A DNA stretch of 64,000 nt, from the NCBI GenBank assembly GCA_964245825.1, contig CAXTNT010000010.1:75776-139775 (forward strand), in the 5' to 3' direction. The stretch comes from CAJCIY01 sp964245825 (GTDB lineage: Bacteria; Actinomycetota; Actinomycetes; Mycobacteriales; CAJCIY01). Below are positions 8,928 to 17,190 of the stretch, in pieces; position 1 is the stretch's first letter; the number at the start of each line of letters is the position of its first letter. Position numbers and translations under genes: made by a program. The notes under the pieces are model-generated. The model was given only the letters and a program-made list of their open reading frames with translations. It searched no databases and had not been told where the DNA came from.

Positions 8928-9385
8928 AGGCGGTCGTGCTCACGGTGTCCGACCGGTCGCATGCAGGAGCGCGGGCCGATCTGAGCGGACCGCTGGCGGT
9001 GGAGCTGCTCACCGCGCTCGGGTTCGGCACGCACCTGGACCTCGTCCCCGACGATGCCGAGACGATCGTGGCCGCCCTCCGGGCCGCGGTGGCGACCGGC
9101 GTGGACCTCGTGCTCACCACCGGCGGCACCGGCCTCGGGCCGCGCGACGTCACCCCCGAGGCGACCACGCGCGTCCTGGACCGGCCCGCCCCGGGCATCG
9201 CCGAGGCCATCCGCGCAGCCGGGTCCGTGCCCACCGCCGCACTGTCCCGCGGCGTGGCCGGGGTGGCCGGCCGTACGCTCGTGGTCAACCTCGCCGGCTC
9301 ACCCGGCGCCGTCCGCGACGGCGTCGCCGCCCTGGGGCCGCTGCTCGCGCACGCGGTCACGCAGCTGCGCGGGGGCGACCACTGA
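8924..9385 (+). CDS. MogA/MoaB family molybdopterin adenylyltransferase
   Basis: 153 residues. MogA/MoaB enzymes adenylate molybdopterin before metal insertion. Diagnostic motifs are LTVSDRSHAG at the N-terminus, DLVLTTGGTGLGPRDVTPEA (the molybdopterin loop with the conserved Asp), and NLAGSPGAVRDG near the end. The GTG at 8924 is preferred because it overlaps the moaC stop as GTGA; a GTG at 8912 would add four residues. Its own stop overlaps the likely moaE start as CTGA. Whether it behaves as MogA or as actinobacterial MoaB cannot be decided from sequence alone. Confidence 0.9.
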   Translation: MKAVVLTVSDRSHAGARADLSGPLAVELLTALGFGTHLDLVPDDAETIVAALRAAVATGVDLVLTTGGTGLGPRDVTPEATTRVLDRPAPGIAEAIRAAGSVPTAALSRGVAGVAGRTLVVNLAGSPGAVRDGVAALGPLLAHAVTQLRGGDH

Positions 9386-9795
9386 GCGGGCGCGTCGTCC
9401 GCGCGACGATCACCGCCGACCCCGTCGACGTCGCAGCGGTGCTCGCCGACACGGGGCACCCACGGGCCGGTGGACACGGCATCTTCGTCGGCACCGTCCG
9501 CGAGGTCGACGAGGGGCGAGCGGTGTCCGGGCTCTCGTACGAGGCGCATCCCTCCGCCGCCCGGCAGCTGGCCGAGGTGGCCGCCCGGCACGCGACCGGC
9601 GACGTCCTCGCGGTCGCCGTCGAGCACCGCACCGGCGACCTGGTGGTCGGCGACGTCGCCGTCGTCGTCGCGGTCTCGGCCGAGCACCGAGCCGCGGCGC
9701 TGGAGGTCTGCCGGGCGCTCATCGACGCGGTGAAGACCGAGGTGCCCATCTGGAAGCGCCAGACCTTCTCGAACGGCGACCACGAGTGGGTCTGA
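9382..9795 (+). CDS. moaE: Molybdopterin synthase catalytic subunit MoaE (probable CTG start)
   Basis: MoaE transfers sulfur from MoaD to make molybdopterin. GIFVGTVREVDEGRAVSGL and the C-terminal VPIWKRQTFSNGDHEWV with the catalytic Lys are diagnostic. The first usual start codon in frame is GTG 9439, but it would cut away VVRATITADPVDVAAV, which aligns with the first beta-strand and helix of MoaE. Upstream in the same frame there is only CTG 9382, which forms CTGA with the mogA/moaB stop and has a G-rich stretch (GGGGGCG) a few bases before it. From CTG the protein is 137 residues, closer to the usual 140-150 than the 118 from GTG. Confidence 0.85.
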   Translation: MSGRVVRATITADPVDVAAVLADTGHPRAGGHGIFVGTVREVDEGRAVSGLSYEAHPSAARQLAEVAARHATGDVLAVAVEHRTGDLVVGDVAVVVAVSAEHRAAALEVCRALIDAVKTEVPIWKRQTFSNGDHEWV

Positions 9796-11138
9796 GCAGC
9801 CTCGTCCCGACGCTGCGCTCCCTCGTCGGCGCCGAACACGTGGCGACCGATCCTGCGGTCACGGCGACGCACGCCCGGGAGTGGACCGGCCGGTTCACCG
9901 GCGTAGCCGACGTCGTGGTCGCGCCGACCGACACCGCCGAGGTGGCGGCGGTCCTGACGGCCTGCGCCGCCGCCCGGGTCCCGGTCGTCCCGCACGGCGG
10001 CAACACCGGGCTGGTCGGCGGCGGCGTCCCCGCGGCCGGCCAGCTGGTGCTCGACCTGACCCGGCTGCGCGACCTGGACGTCGACGGCGACGTGGCGCTG
10101 GCGGGCGCCGGGGTCACCCTCGGCGCCCTGCACCGGGCCGCGGCAGCGGCGGGCCGGCGGTACGGGGTCGACCTGGCCAGCCGCGACAGCGCCACCGTCG
10201 GCGGCACGGTCGCGACCAACGCCGGCGGCACCCGCGTCGTGCGGCACGGCCCGACCCGCGCGCAGCTGCTCGGCGTGGAGGCGGTGCTCGCCGATGGCAC
10301 GGTCCTGCGCCACCTGCCGGGCTTCGTCCGGGACAACACCGGCTACCACCTGCCGTCCCTGCTGTGCGGCAGCGAGGGCACCCTCGCCGTCGTCACGGCC
10401 GCGCAGCTGCGCCTGCTGCCCGCCGCACCGGTGCGCACGGTCGCCCTGCTCGCCTTCTCCGAGCTCGACGCGGCGGTCGCGGCGGCCGGCGTCCTGGCCG
10501 GGTCGCCGTACGTCGAAGCGGTCGAACTCGTGCTGGCGGCGGGGGTCGAGCTGGTCTGCGCCGTCGGTGGGCTCGGCCCGCCCTTCCCGGCGGCGCACGC
10601 CGCGTACGTACTGACCGAGGCCCGCGCGCCGGCCGGCGTGGACGACGGCCTGGCCGCGCTGGTGGGCGCGCTGGCCGGCGTCGCCGACGCGGCGGTGGCT
10701 CTGGACGGCGCCGACGCCGAGCGGCTCTGGTCCTACCGCGAGCGGCACACCGAGGCGGTCTCCACCCGCGGCCCGGTGCACAAGCTGGACGTGACACTGC
10801 CGCAGCCCCGGCTCGCCACGTTCCTGGCCGACCTGCCCGCGGCGGTGGTGGCCGCGTACCCGAAGGCGGAGGTCTGGCTCTTCGGCCATGCCGGCGACGG
10901 CAACGTGCACGTCAACGTGACCGGCGTGGACCCCGGCGACGACGGGCTGGCCGACCTCGTGTTGCGCCGGGTCGCCGCCGTGGGCGGCAGCATCAGCAGC
11001 GAGCACGGGATCGGGCGGGCGAAGGCACGGTGGCTGCACCTGGCCCGCAGCCCGGCGGAGCTCGCGCTGTTCGCCCGGGTGAAGACTGCCTTCGACCCGG
11101 CCGGGCTGCTCAACCCCGGCGTCCTCGTCCCCCACTGA
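9786..11138 (+). CDS. FAD-linked oxidase (GlcD / D-2-hydroxyacid dehydrogenase family)
   Basis: 450 residues with the PCMH-type FAD domain: VVAPTDTAEVAAVL, PVVPHGGNTGLVGGG and SATVGGTVATNAGGTRVVRHG (FAD pyrophosphate loops), GFVRDNTGYHLPSLLCGSEG, and the C-terminal VWLFGHAGDGNVHVNV and SSEHGIGRAKARWL of the GlcD/D-lactate/D-2-hydroxyglutarate dehydrogenase group. It probably oxidises a D-2-hydroxyacid and passes electrons to an acceptor. It overlaps moaE by 10 bases from GTG 9786; a CTG at 9792 would again form CTGA. There is no biochemical need to link it with molybdenum cofactor, so the shared transcript may be incidental. Confidence 0.85.
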   Translation: MGLSSLVPTLRSLVGAEHVATDPAVTATHAREWTGRFTGVADVVVAPTDTAEVAAVLTACAAARVPVVPHGGNTGLVGGGVPAAGQLVLDLTRLRDLDVDGDVALAGAGVTLGALHRAAAAAGRRYGVDLASRDSATVGGTVATNAGGTRVVRHGPTRAQLLGVEAVLADGTVLRHLPGFVRDNTGYHLPSLLCGSEGTLAVVTAAQLRLLPAAPVRTVALLAFSELDAAVAAAGVLAGSPYVEAVELVLAAGVELVCAVGGLGPPFPAAHAAYVLTEARAPAGVDDGLAALVGALAGVADAAVALDGADAERLWSYRERHTEAVSTRGPVHKLDVTLPQPRLATFLADLPAAVVAAYPKAEVWLFGHAGDGNVHVNVTGVDPGDDGLADLVLRRVAAVGGSISSEHGIGRAKARWLHLARSPAELALFARVKTAFDPAGLLNPGVLVPH

Positions 11139-11182
11139 CGGCCTGCCCCCCCGCCGAGATGCGGCGAGTTCACCGCGACGCG

Positions 11183-11223
11183 CCGCCCCGGCCGTACATA
11201 TCGCACATCTCGGCCGGGGGCGG
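11183..11223. terminator. Hairpin between convergent genes
   Basis: CCGCCCCGGCCG pairs with CGGCCGGGGGCGG (one bulged G) around a 16-base loop. It lies between the FAD oxidase stop and the stop of the converging cadherin-like gene, and could end transcription from both sides. No T-run is present. Confidence 0.55.
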
Positions 11224-11231
11224 ACACCGCA

Positions 11232-12311
11232 TCAGCGGGGCTGCCGCCGGCGGATGAGCAGAGACAGGGACGCTCCGGCCACTCCCACCACGGCGGCGAG
11301 AGCGAGTCCTCCGCCCAAGAGCTGCAGGGCGAGCGGCGAGGCGGACGAGGTGGGCTCGGACTCACTGGCCGCATCGGCCAACGCGACGTGCGATGCGACC
11401 GTGGGGGGCGCGGGCGAGGGACTGCCGCCGGCGGCCCGGATGCGGGCTGTCCCGCCGCCGCTTGCCGCGCCGGTCTGGACCCGGGCGGCGGACGTGAGCG
11501 CGGGTCCACCGACCGGTCCGCCCACCGGTCCGCCGACCGTGCTCGCGACCCGCTGCTGGTCCAGTGCCCGGGCGGCGCGCGCGTCGGACCCGGCGGTGCA
11601 GCGGGGTGCACCGTCCGCACTTTGCACGTCGAACGCCACGCTCGTGGAGTGCGTCCCGTCGTTCCCGATCGCCGAGACGGTGTAGTCACACGGCACCAGG
11701 TCGAGCACGAACACATAGACCCCGCCGTCCACGACGCCGGGTGTCGTGAGCACCCGTCGACTGCCGGAACCACTCACCGCCACGGTGTACGTGGCCGCGT
11801 GGCGATACACGTCCGCGGTGTTGACGACGCCGATCTTGACGCCGACAGCGGCTCCGCCGAACGGCTTCGCCAAGGGCACCCCGGCGACGGTGGGCACCCC
11901 CGGGAACACCGGGGCGATCGGAACCGTGACCGTCGCCGTGGATGTCGGGGGTGTCCGCCTGGTCGGGTCATTCGTGATCGTGTAGGTGAAGGTGGCGTTG
12001 AAGGCCCTCGGGGGGTACGACGGCGGCGGGGCCGTGTAGGACACCTCGTCGTCGACGACGACCGCCGTACCGGCAGTGGGGGTGCCGACACTCAGGATCG
12101 TCAGCGGCCCACCCCCGACGGAGTTGAGGTCGTTGGCCAGCACATCGATGCGGATCGCGGTGGCCGTGCCCGCGAGGAGCGGGCGACCCACCACATCGTT
12201 GACGGCGGTCAGCCGGGCCCTGGTCGCGGACGCGGGTGACGCGCAGACCGTCGCCAGCCCCGAGAAGGCGGTCAGGATGAGCAGGAGCGTGGCCACGGCG
12301 CGACGCGTCAT
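11232..12311 (-). CDS. Secreted, membrane-anchored protein with cadherin-like repeat domain
   Basis: 359 residues. The ATG chosen gives a clean signal peptide (MTRRAVATLLLIL... ending ASPASA). Residues about 40-115 (AVNDVVGRPLLAG, IRIDVLANDL, LTILSVGTPTAG, VSYTAP, FTYTITN) match the bacterial tandem-95/cadherin-like repeats found in large adhesins. A second beta-rich region with GVYVFVLDLVPCDYTV follows, then a Gly/Pro/Ser linker with PVGGPVGGP repeats. The C-terminus has a transmembrane helix and RRRQPR, a stop-transfer tail. It is probably a cell-surface or cell-wall protein held by the C-terminal helix. No LPxTG motif is seen. Confidence 0.7.
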   Translation of the reverse strand: MTRRAVATLLLILTAFSGLATVCASPASATRARLTAVNDVVGRPLLAGTATAIRIDVLANDLNSVGGGPLTILSVGTPTAGTAVVVDDEVSYTAPPPSYPPRAFNATFTYTITNDPTRRTPPTSTATVTVPIAPVFPGVPTVAGVPLAKPFGGAAVGVKIGVVNTADVYRHAATYTVAVSGSGSRRVLTTPGVVDGGVYVFVLDLVPCDYTVSAIGNDGTHSTSVAFDVQSADGAPRCTAGSDARAARALDQQRVASTVGGPVGGPVGGPALTSAARVQTGAASGGGTARIRAAGGSPSPAPPTVASHVALADAASESEPTSSASPLALQLLGGGLALAAVVGVAGASLSLLIRRRQPR

Positions 12312-12566
12312 GCGGTTCGACGTCCCTCCGGCGGCGGTGCGCCGCGGCGAGCGCACGCCTTGATCCCAGGATGTCCCGCTGCGAGACGGAAGCACCCGAC
12401 GACGGATGACCGGGCGCACGGACGCTAACACCGCTCTCCCGTCCGATCAATGACGCTCGCGAGCCTGGCGGGCGTTCGGTCCACCGCGGGCCGATGGCGG
12501 TGGACGACGAGACAGGACATGCTGCGGGGGCGCCAGGTGCTGCCGAGATGCGCGAGGAGCCCGCCC

Positions 12567-12761
12567 ATGAAGGTCCACGTCGACCCCGACCGCTGCCAGG
12601 GCCACGGCCGCTGCTACGACCTTGCGCCGCAGTTCTTCGCCTCCGACGACGAGGGCTACGGCACCGAGCTCGACGGCGGGGGCATCCCGCCCGGGCGCGA
12701 GCACGAGGCGCAGGTCGCCGCCATGAACTGTCCCGAGATGGCCATCGACGTGGAGCAGTGA
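12567..12761 (+). CDS. [3Fe-4S]-type ferredoxin of a P450 system
   Basis: A 64-residue ferredoxin. MKVHVDPDRCQGHGRCYDLA carries the CxxHxxC spacing in which His replaces the second Cys of a 4Fe-4S ferredoxin, and a later Cys in AAMNCPEMAI completes the cluster, so a [3Fe-4S] cluster is expected. GAGGAG lies about 10 bases before the ATG. The stop is 1 base before the P450 start, so the two are an electron-transfer pair: a reductase encoded elsewhere, then ferredoxin, then P450. It is short enough to be missed by automatic callers. Confidence 0.88.
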   Translation: MKVHVDPDRCQGHGRCYDLAPQFFASDDEGYGTELDGGGIPPGREHEAQVAAMNCPEMAIDVEQ

Positions 12762-12762
12762 G

Positions 12763-14049
12763 ATGACGACCGATCCGACCCCGGACGCCCGGTTCGCCGA
12801 GTCCACCGACAGCCGCTTCTCCGGCCGCGTCGGCGTCGGACGCCGCAACGCGATCGCCACCGGCCCGGTCGCCGACTGGGCCACCGACTTCGACCACCTC
12901 GACGACGCCTGGGCCGCCGGCATGTACGCCATCACCGACGACCTGCGCGGGCGCTGCCCGCTCGCGCACACCGACCGCTTCGGTGGCGGCTGGCTGCCGA
13001 CCCGGTACGACGACGTCAGCGAGATCGCGTACGACAGCGACCGCTTCAGCTCCCGTTCGGTGGTGATGGGCAACTTCCGGCCGGACGTGTCCCTCGCACC
13101 GGTCGGCGGCACCCCGCCGATCACCTCCGACCCGCCGTTCCACCACGGCGCCCGGAAGCTGCTGCTCCCCGCCTTCACCCGGACGAAGGTCACCTTGCTC
13201 GAACCGGCGACCCGCGCGTACTGCCACGAGCTGATCGACGGCTTCGCCGGCCGGGACGTCGTGGACGCGGCGGTCGACTACGCCCAGCACATCCCGATGC
13301 GGGTGATCTCCGACATGCTCGGCTTCCCGCCGCAGGACGGTCCGGAATTCGCTACCTTCGTGTCCGACGTCCTCGAGGGGATCAACCACCCGCTGGAGCA
13401 GCGGCTCGAGGGGATCCAGGCGCTGTTCCGCTACCTGTCGGCCCAGATCGACGACCACCTGGCCCGGCCGCGCGAGGACCTGACCACGTACCTGATCGAC
13501 GCGGAGATGGCGGGGGAGAAGCTCGACGCCTTCCACATCGCGGGCACGATGGGACTGCTGCTGTTGGCCGGCATCGACACCACCTGGAGCGGCATCGGCG
13601 CCTCGCTGTGGCACCTCGCGCGGACACCGGCCGACCGCGACCGTCTGGTGGCCGAGCCCGCGCTGGTGCCGACCGCCGTCGAGGAGCTGCTCCGGGCGTA
13701 TGCCCCGGTGACGATGGCCCGGCTCGTCCGCGCGGACACCGACTTCCACGGCGTGCCGATGCGGGCCGAGGACTGGATCCTGCTGTCGTTCCCGGCCGCC
13801 AACCGCGACCCCGCGCAGTTCGAGCGCGCCGACGAGGTCGTCATCGACCGGGAGATCAACCGGCACGCGGCCTTCGGGCTGGGCATCCACCGCTGCGTCG
13901 GCAGCCACCTCGCGCGGATGGAGATGCGGGTCGCGTTGGAGGTCTGGCTGGAGCGCTTTCCCCGCTTCTCGCTCGCCGACGCCGGTGCTGTGCGGTGGAG
14001 CCATGGGCAGGTACGCGGCCCGCGGGTGCTTCCGGTCCGCGTGGGCTGA
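12763..14049 (+). CDS. Cytochrome P450
   Basis: 428 residues, normal for bacterial class I P450s. Landmarks: LAGIDTT in the I helix with the oxygen-activating Asp/Thr (about residues 268-274), EELLR giving the K-helix ExxR (E308/R311), and the heme loop FGLGIHRCVG with Cys378 as the axial thiolate. The N-terminus has no membrane anchor, so the enzyme is soluble. Electrons come from the ferredoxin encoded 1 base upstream. The substrate is not evident; neighbouring genes give no pathway, so it may be catabolic (steroid, terpenoid or fatty acid) or a tailoring enzyme. Confidence 0.93.
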   Translation: MTTDPTPDARFAESTDSRFSGRVGVGRRNAIATGPVADWATDFDHLDDAWAAGMYAITDDLRGRCPLAHTDRFGGGWLPTRYDDVSEIAYDSDRFSSRSVVMGNFRPDVSLAPVGGTPPITSDPPFHHGARKLLLPAFTRTKVTLLEPATRAYCHELIDGFAGRDVVDAAVDYAQHIPMRVISDMLGFPPQDGPEFATFVSDVLEGINHPLEQRLEGIQALFRYLSAQIDDHLARPREDLTTYLIDAEMAGEKLDAFHIAGTMGLLLLAGIDTTWSGIGASLWHLARTPADRDRLVAEPALVPTAVEELLRAYAPVTMARLVRADTDFHGVPMRAEDWILLSFPAANRDPAQFERADEVVIDREINRHAAFGLGIHRCVGSHLARMEMRVALEVWLERFPRFSLADAGAVRWSHGQVRGPRVLPVRVG

Positions 14050-14073
14050 TCTCAGCCGCCGTTCACGTTTCTC

Positions 14074-14091
14074 TACTACAGTCACGTAGTA
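14074..14091. promoter_or_regulatory. Palindromic BlaI/MecI-type operator
   Basis: TACTACAGTCACGTAGTA is a palindrome with perfect TACTAC/GTAGTA arms, 18 bases before the GTG of the BlaI-family repressor. BlaI/MecI regulators bind TACTACA-type dyads, so this is most likely the autoregulatory operator of the repressor/peptidase pair. It sits where a promoter would be. Confidence 0.65.
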
Positions 14092-14109
14092 CCGGATGGA
14101 GGTGGCGGG

Positions 14110-14463
14110 GTGGCACGGCGCGCGCAGGGGGTCCTCGAGGCCGAGGTGATGGCCGCGCTGTGGGCGGCGGACGCGCCACGGTCGCCGGAGGACGTGCGTG
14201 TCGACCTCGGCGGCGACCTCGCCTACACGACGGTGCAGACCACGCTCGTACGCCTGCATGAGAAAGGCGCCGTCAGCCGTGCGCCGCGGGGCCGTGGGTT
14301 CGTGTACACCCCGGTGCTGCACGAGGCCGACCTCACCGCGCGACGGATGCGGCTGCTGCTCGACGCCGAACCCGATCGACCCGGCGTGCTGAGCCGGTTC
14401 GTGGCAAGCCTCGAACCCCAGGACGAGGCCGCTCTGCGCCGCGCGCTCCGGGACGCCCCGTGA
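14110..14463 (+). CDS. BlaI/MecI/CopY family transcriptional repressor
   Basis: 117 residues with a winged helix: LEAEVMAALWAADAPRSPED then LAYTTVQTTLVRLHEKGAV, the recognition helix of BlaI repressors, followed by RGRGFVYTPVLHEADLTA. In the classical system a membrane M56 protease senses cell-wall damage and inactivates this repressor. That partner follows with a GTGA overlap, and the palindromic operator lies just upstream. It probably represses its own operon and perhaps genes for wall stress or other functions elsewhere. No beta-lactamase gene is in the window. Confidence 0.9.
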   Translation: MARRAQGVLEAEVMAALWAADAPRSPEDVRVDLGGDLAYTTVQTTLVRLHEKGAVSRAPRGRGFVYTPVLHEADLTARRMRLLLDAEPDRPGVLSRFVASLEPQDEAALRRALRDAP

Positions 14464-15356
14464 TCGTGTCGTCCCTGGCCCCGTGGTTCGCCGCCGCCGT
14501 CCTCGGGGTCCTCGCGCCGTCGCTGGCCCGGCGCATGCACCCGCGGGTCGGTCCGGCCCCGCTCGCGGTCGGCGGTCTCGTGGTCGCCGCCGTCACCGCA
14601 GCCGTATCGGCGGTCGTGGTCGCCGTGTGGGTGGGCCAGCAGCCGATGGTCGGCCGACTCGGCCACTGGTCGGCACCGCTCGTCGGGGCCGACGACCCGT
14701 TCCCGCTCGCGGCCCGCTGCGGCGCCGCGGTGCTGCTCGCCGCCGCCGCCGCAGGAGTGGTTCGCGCAGTGTTGCGCGAGGGCCGGCGCACCGTGACGGC
14801 ATGGCGGCTCGCGCGCAGGCAACCGCCCGGCCTGGTCGTGCTCGACGAGGCGGCACCGCTGGCGTACGCGCTGCCGGGCTGGCCCGGACGGGTGGTGGTC
14901 AGCCGGGGGCTGCTGCGGCGGCTCGACGGGGCGGGCCGCCGCTCGCTGCTCGCCCACGAGACGGCGCACCTGCGCTACCGGCACGACCTGACCGCGCTCG
15001 CCGCGGGACTCGCCGCGGGACTGAACCCGCTGCTCGCCGCCCTCCCGGCCGCCGTCCGGACGGCCGGCGAACGGCAGGCCGACGAGTACGCGGCCCGTGT
15101 CGTCGGGGACCGCCGCGCCGTGGCCGCCGCGATCACCACCGCCGTCGCCCCCGACCTCGCGCTCACCGCCTTCGCTGCGGGTGGGGCGGACGTTCCACGC
15201 CGGGTCGCGGCGCTCCTGCGGCCCGCCACCCGCGACGGGCTGTCCGCCGCGCTGGCTCCGGCCCTGCTGGTGGCGCTGGCGGCAGCCTCCTGGCTGTGGC
15301 TCGCGCACGACCTCGACCACATCTTCGACGCCGCCGCCCTGGCCCTCGCCCGCTGA
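14460..15356 (+). CDS. M56 family membrane metallopeptidase (BlaR1-like, no sensor domain)
   Basis: 298 residues. Two or three N-terminal transmembrane helices come before a cytoplasmic zinc-protease domain: VVVSRGLLRRL, the zinc motif LLAHETAHLRYRHD (HExxH in HETAH) and a downstream ERQADEYAARV with the third ligand. A C-terminal helix ends the protein. It lacks the external penicillin-binding sensor domain of BlaR1/MecR1, as do most actinobacterial copies paired with BlaI. It probably cleaves the BlaI-like repressor, although what triggers it is unknown. The GTG start overlaps the repressor stop. Confidence 0.85.
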   Translation: MIVSSLAPWFAAAVLGVLAPSLARRMHPRVGPAPLAVGGLVVAAVTAAVSAVVVAVWVGQQPMVGRLGHWSAPLVGADDPFPLAARCGAAVLLAAAAAGVVRAVLREGRRTVTAWRLARRQPPGLVVLDEAAPLAYALPGWPGRVVVSRGLLRRLDGAGRRSLLAHETAHLRYRHDLTALAAGLAAGLNPLLAALPAAVRTAGERQADEYAARVVGDRRAVAAAITTAVAPDLALTAFAAGGADVPRRVAALLRPATRDGLSAALAPALLVALAAASWLWLAHDLDHIFDAAALALAR

Positions 15357-15463
15357 GGCCACCTCGACACGCACCCTTCTAGGGTGACGGTCCACCCCAC
15401 GCCACCCCGACGCCAGGAGCAGCTGCCCGTGTCGCACCCCGCCAGGACGATTGGGGCCGGCCG

Positions 15464-16396
15464 ATGATGCTCGCCGCCGTACACCACGGGCTGAGCTGGC
15501 CCGAGGCGATCGTCGTCGGCCTGCTGCAGGGCGTCTCCGAACTGTTCCCGGTCTCCTCGCTCGGCCACTCGGTGCTGCTGCCCGCGCTGATCGGCGGCTC
15601 GTGGGCGCGCGACCTGGACGTGTCGGCGTCGGAGTCCCCGTACCTGGCCTACATCGTGGGTCTGCACGTGGCCACGGCCATCGCATTGGTGGCGTACTTC
15701 TGGCGCGACTGGGTGCGCATCGTGGGCGGCCTGGTCTCCAGCATCCGGCACCGGGAGATCAAAACGCCCGAGCAGCGTCTCGGCTGGCTGCTGGTCGTCG
15801 GGACCATCCCGGTCGGCCTGGTCGGGCTGGTCTTCGAGCACACCTTCCGGGTCCGCTTCGGCAAGCCGCTCCCAGCCGGGATCTTCCTGGCCGTCAACGG
15901 TCTGCTGCTGCTCGGTGCCGAGCGGCTGCGGCGGCGCGCGGCCGACCCCCCGGTCGCCGTCGTGGACGGCACGACCGACGGGGCCGAGCGCGACGAGGCG
16001 GTGGACCAGCGGCTGGGCCGGCTCTCGTGGCTCACCGCCGGCCTGATCGGCGCGACCCAGATCGCCGCGCTGGTCGCGGGGATCAGCCGCTCGGGCATCG
16101 CGATGGCCGGCGGTCTGCTCAAGGGCCTGTCGCACGAGGACGCGGCGCGGCTGTCGTTCCTGCTGGCGACGCCGGTGATCCTCGCGGCGGGAGTGCTCAA
16201 GCTGCCCGACCTCTCCGGCCCGCTCGGCTCGGGCATCCGCGGGCAGGTGGTGGTCGGCAGCATCCTGTCCGGGGTCGGTGCGTATGTCTCGGTCCGCTTC
16301 CTGGACCGGTACTTCCAGACCCGTTCGCTGCGCCCGTTCGGCATCTACTGCCTGGTCGCGGGCACCGCCTGCGCCATCCGCTTCGGCTTCTTCTGA
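15464..16396 (+). CDS. uppP: Undecaprenyl-diphosphate phosphatase UppP
   Basis: 310 residues with eight hydrophobic segments. UppP recycles undecaprenyl pyrophosphate to the monophosphate carrier used in peptidoglycan synthesis, and confers bacitracin resistance. GLLQGVSELFPVSSLGHS is the first active-site block (the usual TEFLPVSS replaced by SELFPVSS), and ALVAGISRSGIAMAGGLLKG carries the Arg/Ser second block. A central charged loop (about residues 165-185) is longer than in E. coli. Two adjacent ATGs exist; the first is used. It lies 107 bases after the M56 peptidase gene, so co-regulation with the wall-stress pair is possible but not shown. Confidence 0.9.
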   Translation: MMLAAVHHGLSWPEAIVVGLLQGVSELFPVSSLGHSVLLPALIGGSWARDLDVSASESPYLAYIVGLHVATAIALVAYFWRDWVRIVGGLVSSIRHREIKTPEQRLGWLLVVGTIPVGLVGLVFEHTFRVRFGKPLPAGIFLAVNGLLLLGAERLRRRAADPPVAVVDGTTDGAERDEAVDQRLGRLSWLTAGLIGATQIAALVAGISRSGIAMAGGLLKGLSHEDAARLSFLLATPVILAAGVLKLPDLSGPLGSGIRGQVVVGSILSGVGAYVSVRFLDRYFQTRSLRPFGIYCLVAGTACAIRFGFF

Positions 16397-16502
16397 GCAG
16401 ATCCCGGTAGGTCACGGGCCACGGCATGTCTGAGGCGGCCGCGAGCGGGCAACCCCTGTCGGGGGGGGCAGGACGCGCCGTTCCCGAGACGAAGGAGTCA
16501 CC

Positions 16503-17078
16503 GTGAGCAACGACACCAGACAGATCACCCCGCAGAACCTGAGCTACACCGTGCCGGGGATGAAGAGCGACGACGCCCAGCTCGTCGTCGGCCTGCTGCA
16601 GGACCGGCTCAACGCCCTGAACGACCTCGCGCTGACCCTCAAGCACGTGCACTGGAACGTCGTGGGTCCGCACTTCATCGCCGTCCACCTCATGCTCGAC
16701 CCGCAGGTCGAGGCCGTCCGGGCGATGGCCGACACCACCGCCGAGCGGATCGCCACCCTGGGCGGCTCCCCCACCGGTACGCCCGGCCGGCTGGTCGAGC
16801 AGCGGACGTGGGATGACTACACGCTCGGCCGGGCCGACGCGATCGACCACCTGGGCGCCCTCGACCTCGTCTACACCGGCGTCGTCGAGAGCCACCGCGC
16901 TGCCATCGAGAGCACCGAGAAGACCGACCCCGTGACGCAGGACATGCTCATCGGCCAGGCCGCCCAGCTGGAGATGTTCCAGTGGTTCGTCCGGGCGCAC
17001 GTCGAGACCGCGGGCGGGAAGCTGCGCACCGCTGGCGCCGACTCCGAAGCGGATGCGGCGAAGCAGGCCCGCCCCTGA
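16503..17078 (+). CDS. dps: Dps family DNA-binding ferritin-like protein
   Basis: 191 residues starting at GTG after AAGGAG. The Dps ferroxidase site is visible: LKHVHWNVVGPHFIAVHLML with the conserved His and Trp, and DTTAERIATLGGSPTGTPG, whose Asp/Glu complete the inter-subunit iron site. It forms a 12-subunit shell that oxidises and stores iron and protects DNA in starvation or peroxide stress. The C-terminal tail (GADSEADAAKQARP) is short and mostly uncharged. It is a single-gene unit with a hairpin downstream. Confidence 0.93.
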   Translation: MSNDTRQITPQNLSYTVPGMKSDDAQLVVGLLQDRLNALNDLALTLKHVHWNVVGPHFIAVHLMLDPQVEAVRAMADTTAERIATLGGSPTGTPGRLVEQRTWDDYTLGRADAIDHLGALDLVYTGVVESHRAAIESTEKTDPVTQDMLIGQAAQLEMFQWFVRAHVETAGGKLRTAGADSEADAAKQARP

Positions 17079-17098
17079 TCCCCGGGCACTGCTGACCC

Positions 17099-17144
17099 GG
17101 GCTGGGCTCGGCGCCCGCACCGAGCGTGGCATCGGGCCCAGCCC
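17099..17144 (+). terminator. Branched hairpin after dps
   Basis: GGGCTGGG pairs with CCCAGCCC and encloses a second stem GCTCGG/CCGAGC. It begins 21 bases after the dps stop. The structure could act as a terminator, although there is no T-run. Confidence 0.45.
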
Positions 17145-17190
17145 CGCAGCCGAGCGAGGGTGCGGCATCCCCCAGCACCGGAGGTTTCTT

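Noticed and set aside
9439..9795. Using GTG 9439 as the moaE start
   Set aside because: It removes the first conserved strand and helix; CTG 9382 with the CTGA overlap fits better.
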